Below are positions 62,348-64,000 of a stretch of DNA of 64,000 nucleotides, piece after piece; the stretch's first letter is position 1, and every line of letters begins with the position of its first letter. Made by a program: the position numbers and the translations under genes. The notes under the pieces are model-generated. The model ran no database searches, was not told where the DNA came from, and worked only from the letters and a program-made list of their open reading frames with translations. This DNA is from Actinomycetota bacterium (GTDB lineage: Bacteria > Actinomycetota > Acidimicrobiia > Acidimicrobiales > Ilumatobacteraceae): positions 1 to 64,000 of the forward strand of contig CANGIP010000009.1 in the NCBI GenBank assembly GCA_947454105.1. The letters run 5' to 3'.

Positions 62348-62950
62348 TCAGCGCAAGGGTGCGCCCAGGGCGGCGCAGATCTCGGTCAGGCGCTCGATCG
62401 GCAGCCCAATAATGGCGTTCAATGACCCGTCAACCTGCTCAACGAACTCGGCGGCCCCTCCCTGTATGGCATAGGCGCCCGCCTTGTCACGGGGTTCACC
62501 CGAGTCGACATAGGCGATGATCTCTGGAATGGGCACCGAACGAAAGGTCACCGTGCTCGAGACCACTTCAACGTGCCCGTCCCAATCGACCCCTCGACAA
62601 CCTGGCCCAGCCACCGCAACCGCAAAGCCCGTATGCACCTGATGGCTTCGACCCGACAGCGCAAGCAACATCTTCACAGCCTCCGCATCATCGACTGGCT
62701 TGCCAAAAATGACTCCATCGACATCGACGGTTGTATCGGCAGCAATCACGATGGCCCCCACGTTCACAGCTCCGACAGTCTTCATGACTGCATCTAACTT
62801 CGCGGATGCCAAACGTCGCACGTAATCAGCCGGCAACTCACCTTCAAGAACTGACTCATCAATATCGGGTGACACCACGCGCGGCTCAACGCCAACACTG
62901 CGCAACAATTCAAGTCGGCGCGGCGAACCCGAACCAAGAATGACGGACAT
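62348..62950 (-). CDS. maf: Maf-family nucleotide pyrophosphatase
   Basis: A 200-residue Maf/HAM1-fold protein: VILGSGSPRRLELLRSVG (Ser-x-Ser-Pro-Arg-Arg), IDESVLEGELPADYVRRLAS, VIAADTTVDVDGVIFGKPVD (substrate pocket), and DKAGAYAIQGGAAEFVEQVDGS with GLPIERL. Maf proteins hydrolyse non-canonical or excess dTTP/UTP-type nucleotides and have been linked to septum formation arrest. It sits 6 bp from dusB on the same strand. A groES divergent gap (62192-62347) separates it from the chaperonins. Confidence 0.92.
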   Translation of the reverse strand: MSVILGSGSPRRLELLRSVGVEPRVVSPDIDESVLEGELPADYVRRLASAKLDAVMKTVGAVNVGAIVIAADTTVDVDGVIFGKPVDDAEAVKMLLALSGRSHQVHTGFAVAVAGPGCRGVDWDGHVEVVSSTVTFRSVPIPEIIAYVDSGEPRDKAGAYAIQGGAAEFVEQVDGSLNAIIGLPIERLTEICAALGAPLR

Positions 62951-62956
62951 GATTCT

Positions 62957-64000
62957 TCAACCGCCCGAGACGGCCATCACCGAATCATCATCGGGGACAG
63001 TCATGTCATCAAGACAACCACGGAATCCTTCGGGCAGTGACACCTTGATTGGTCCACTGGTTTTGCCACGACGCAAACTCTCGCCACCTTCAACCACAGT
63101 CATGTCCGCACCATTGCGTTCGATCATCTCGTCAAGAATTGCATCAAAGGCCGCGATCGAATCGGCGGTCGCTAAGCGATGACGCACTTCACCACCAACG
63201 GGATATCCGGTGAGATACCACGAAACATGTTTACGAAAATCGCGGACGCCTCGTGAAGTTCCCGAACTGTCATCACCAAAATGCTCGACCAAAGTACGTA
63301 GATGACGCTTCATCACGTCAACAACAAAACCCAAAGTACGCGGTGCCTTCACTTCTCGACCATTAAAAGCATCGGCCAAATCTTCAAACAACCACGGTCG
63401 GCCGAGACAACCACGGCCGATCACCACGCCATCGCAACCTGTTTCATTGACCATGTGTATCGCGTCGGCTGCGGTCCAAATATCACCGTTACCTAATACC
63501 GGAATTGAGGTCACTGCTTCTTTGAGTGCGGCAATGGTGTCCCAGCGTGCTGTACCGCTGTAATGCTGTTCGGCAGTTCGAGCATGCAACGCAATTGAAG
63601 CAATACCTTCTTCTTCAGCGATACGACCAGTGTTGAGATAGGTAATGAGATCTTCATCAACTCCGATGCGAAACTTTGCTGTCACCGGAATGCCGTAAGG
63701 CTCAGCAGCTTTCACCGCTGCTTTCATAATCGCCCGCAACAAGTTCGGTTTTGCTGGTACCGCAGCACCGCCACCTTTGCGAGTCACTTTGGCCACCGGA
63801 CAACCAAAGTTCATATCAATGTGATCAACGATGTCGTTCTCGCACAGTTTGGTGACCGCACGCGCCAACATGATCGGGTCGCTTCCGTACAACTGCAAAC
63901 TGCGCGGTGATTCATCGGGAGCAAATGTCACCATACGTTCGGTTTTGGCACTGCCGTGCACTAACGCAGTTGCCATCACCATTTCATTCACGTACATCAG
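62957..64000 (-). CDS. dusB: tRNA-dihydrouridine synthase DusB-like, 5' end outside window
   Basis: TIM-barrel flavoenzyme: QLYGSDPIMLARAVTKLCEN, then IDMNFGCPVAKVTRKGGGAA (catalytic Cys and phosphate loop), TAKFRIGVDED, LHARTAEQHYSGTARWDTIA, and PVLGNGDIWTAADAIHM with GVVIGRGCLGRPWLF (FMN-binding). The frame is open to the right edge with no start, and the first ~30 residues (P-M-A-G-V-T) are missing. It reduces uridine in the tRNA D-loop. The C-terminal ~55 residues (from NGADMTVVEGGES) extend past the typical DusB end. Confidence 0.93.
   Translation of the reverse strand: MMYVNEMVMATALVHGSAKTERMVTFAPDESPRSLQLYGSDPIMLARAVTKLCENDIVDHIDMNFGCPVAKVTRKGGGAAVPAKPNLLRAIMKAAVKAAEPYGIPVTAKFRIGVDEDLITYLNTGRIAEEEGIASIALHARTAEQHYSGTARWDTIAALKEAVTSIPVLGNGDIWTAADAIHMVNETGCDGVVIGRGCLGRPWLFEDLADAFNGREVKAPRTLGFVVDVMKRHLRTLVEHFGDDSSGTSRGVRDFRKHVSWYLTGYPVGGEVRHRLATADSIAAFDAILDEMIERNGADMTVVEGGESLRRGKTSGPIKVSLPEGFRGCLDDMTVPDDDSVMAVSGG

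Overview
This window comes from a bacterial chromosome of about 50% GC and looks actinobacterial, probably of the Acidimicrobiia / Ilumatobacter type. The lineage is inferred from gene content: an F420-type PPOX protein, a DUF222-HNH relic, a class E-like sortase, PadR/HAAS signalling, GroES-GroEL under CIRCE control with a Gly-Met GroEL tail, and several genes whose start codon lies only 6-7 bases after a -10-like box, suggesting leaderless mRNAs. No 16S, tRNA, CRISPR array or transposase gene was seen, so the lineage is not proven.

Layout. 1-2095: edge-truncated CaiB-type CoA transferase and an unusual crotonase (both -), then an unrecognised protein (+). 2135-4835: a possible undescribed regulatory module, made of a MerR-type HTH fused to a macro (ADP-ribose-binding) domain followed by two paralogous miniature sigma-70-like proteins, with TGACA/TGTCA inverted repeats around it. 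4945-8701: DEAD-box helicase, F420/PPOX protein, histone-deacetylase-like hydrolase and NYN-domain protein. 8844-14817: a BMP-type nucleoside ABC importer translationally coupled to a Rieske oxygenase. 14821-19779: small unknowns, an orphan DUF4157 (eCIS-core) 833-residue protein with a coupled partner, and a methyltransferase. 19783-24403: saccharopine-dehydrogenase-like enzyme, SnoaL-like protein, ferritin-like protein, pentapeptide-repeat lipoprotein, an FGGY-kinase remnant and a class II aldolase. 24521-26176: a degenerate patch with two copies of a 120-bp palindromic element and a split DUF222-HNH gene.

26177-42172: exonuclease III, an atypical Nramp-like transporter, a compact long-chain olefin cluster (oleA, fused oleBC, oleD, all -), and directly upstream of oleA a 3085-residue secreted or anchored protein with about ten carbohydrate-binding-like modules. 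42285-50054: sulfite-oxidase-like protein, SixA-like phosphatase, and a complete System I cytochrome c maturation operon ccmABCDEFGHI, including a 44-codon ccmD. 50129-58496: sortase, epoxide-hydrolase-like enzyme, PLP decarboxylase, ribD, ribA, secreted phospholipase A2, acetyltransferase, Nudix hydrolase and small proteins. 58621-64000: PadR regulator with a HAAS/PASTA-like membrane partner, groEL and groES with two CIRCE operators, maf, and dusB running off the right edge.

Most genes are tightly packed with ATGA-type overlaps, so many functional groupings rest on operon structure. Functions are homology-based readings of the translated sequence; no database search was run.
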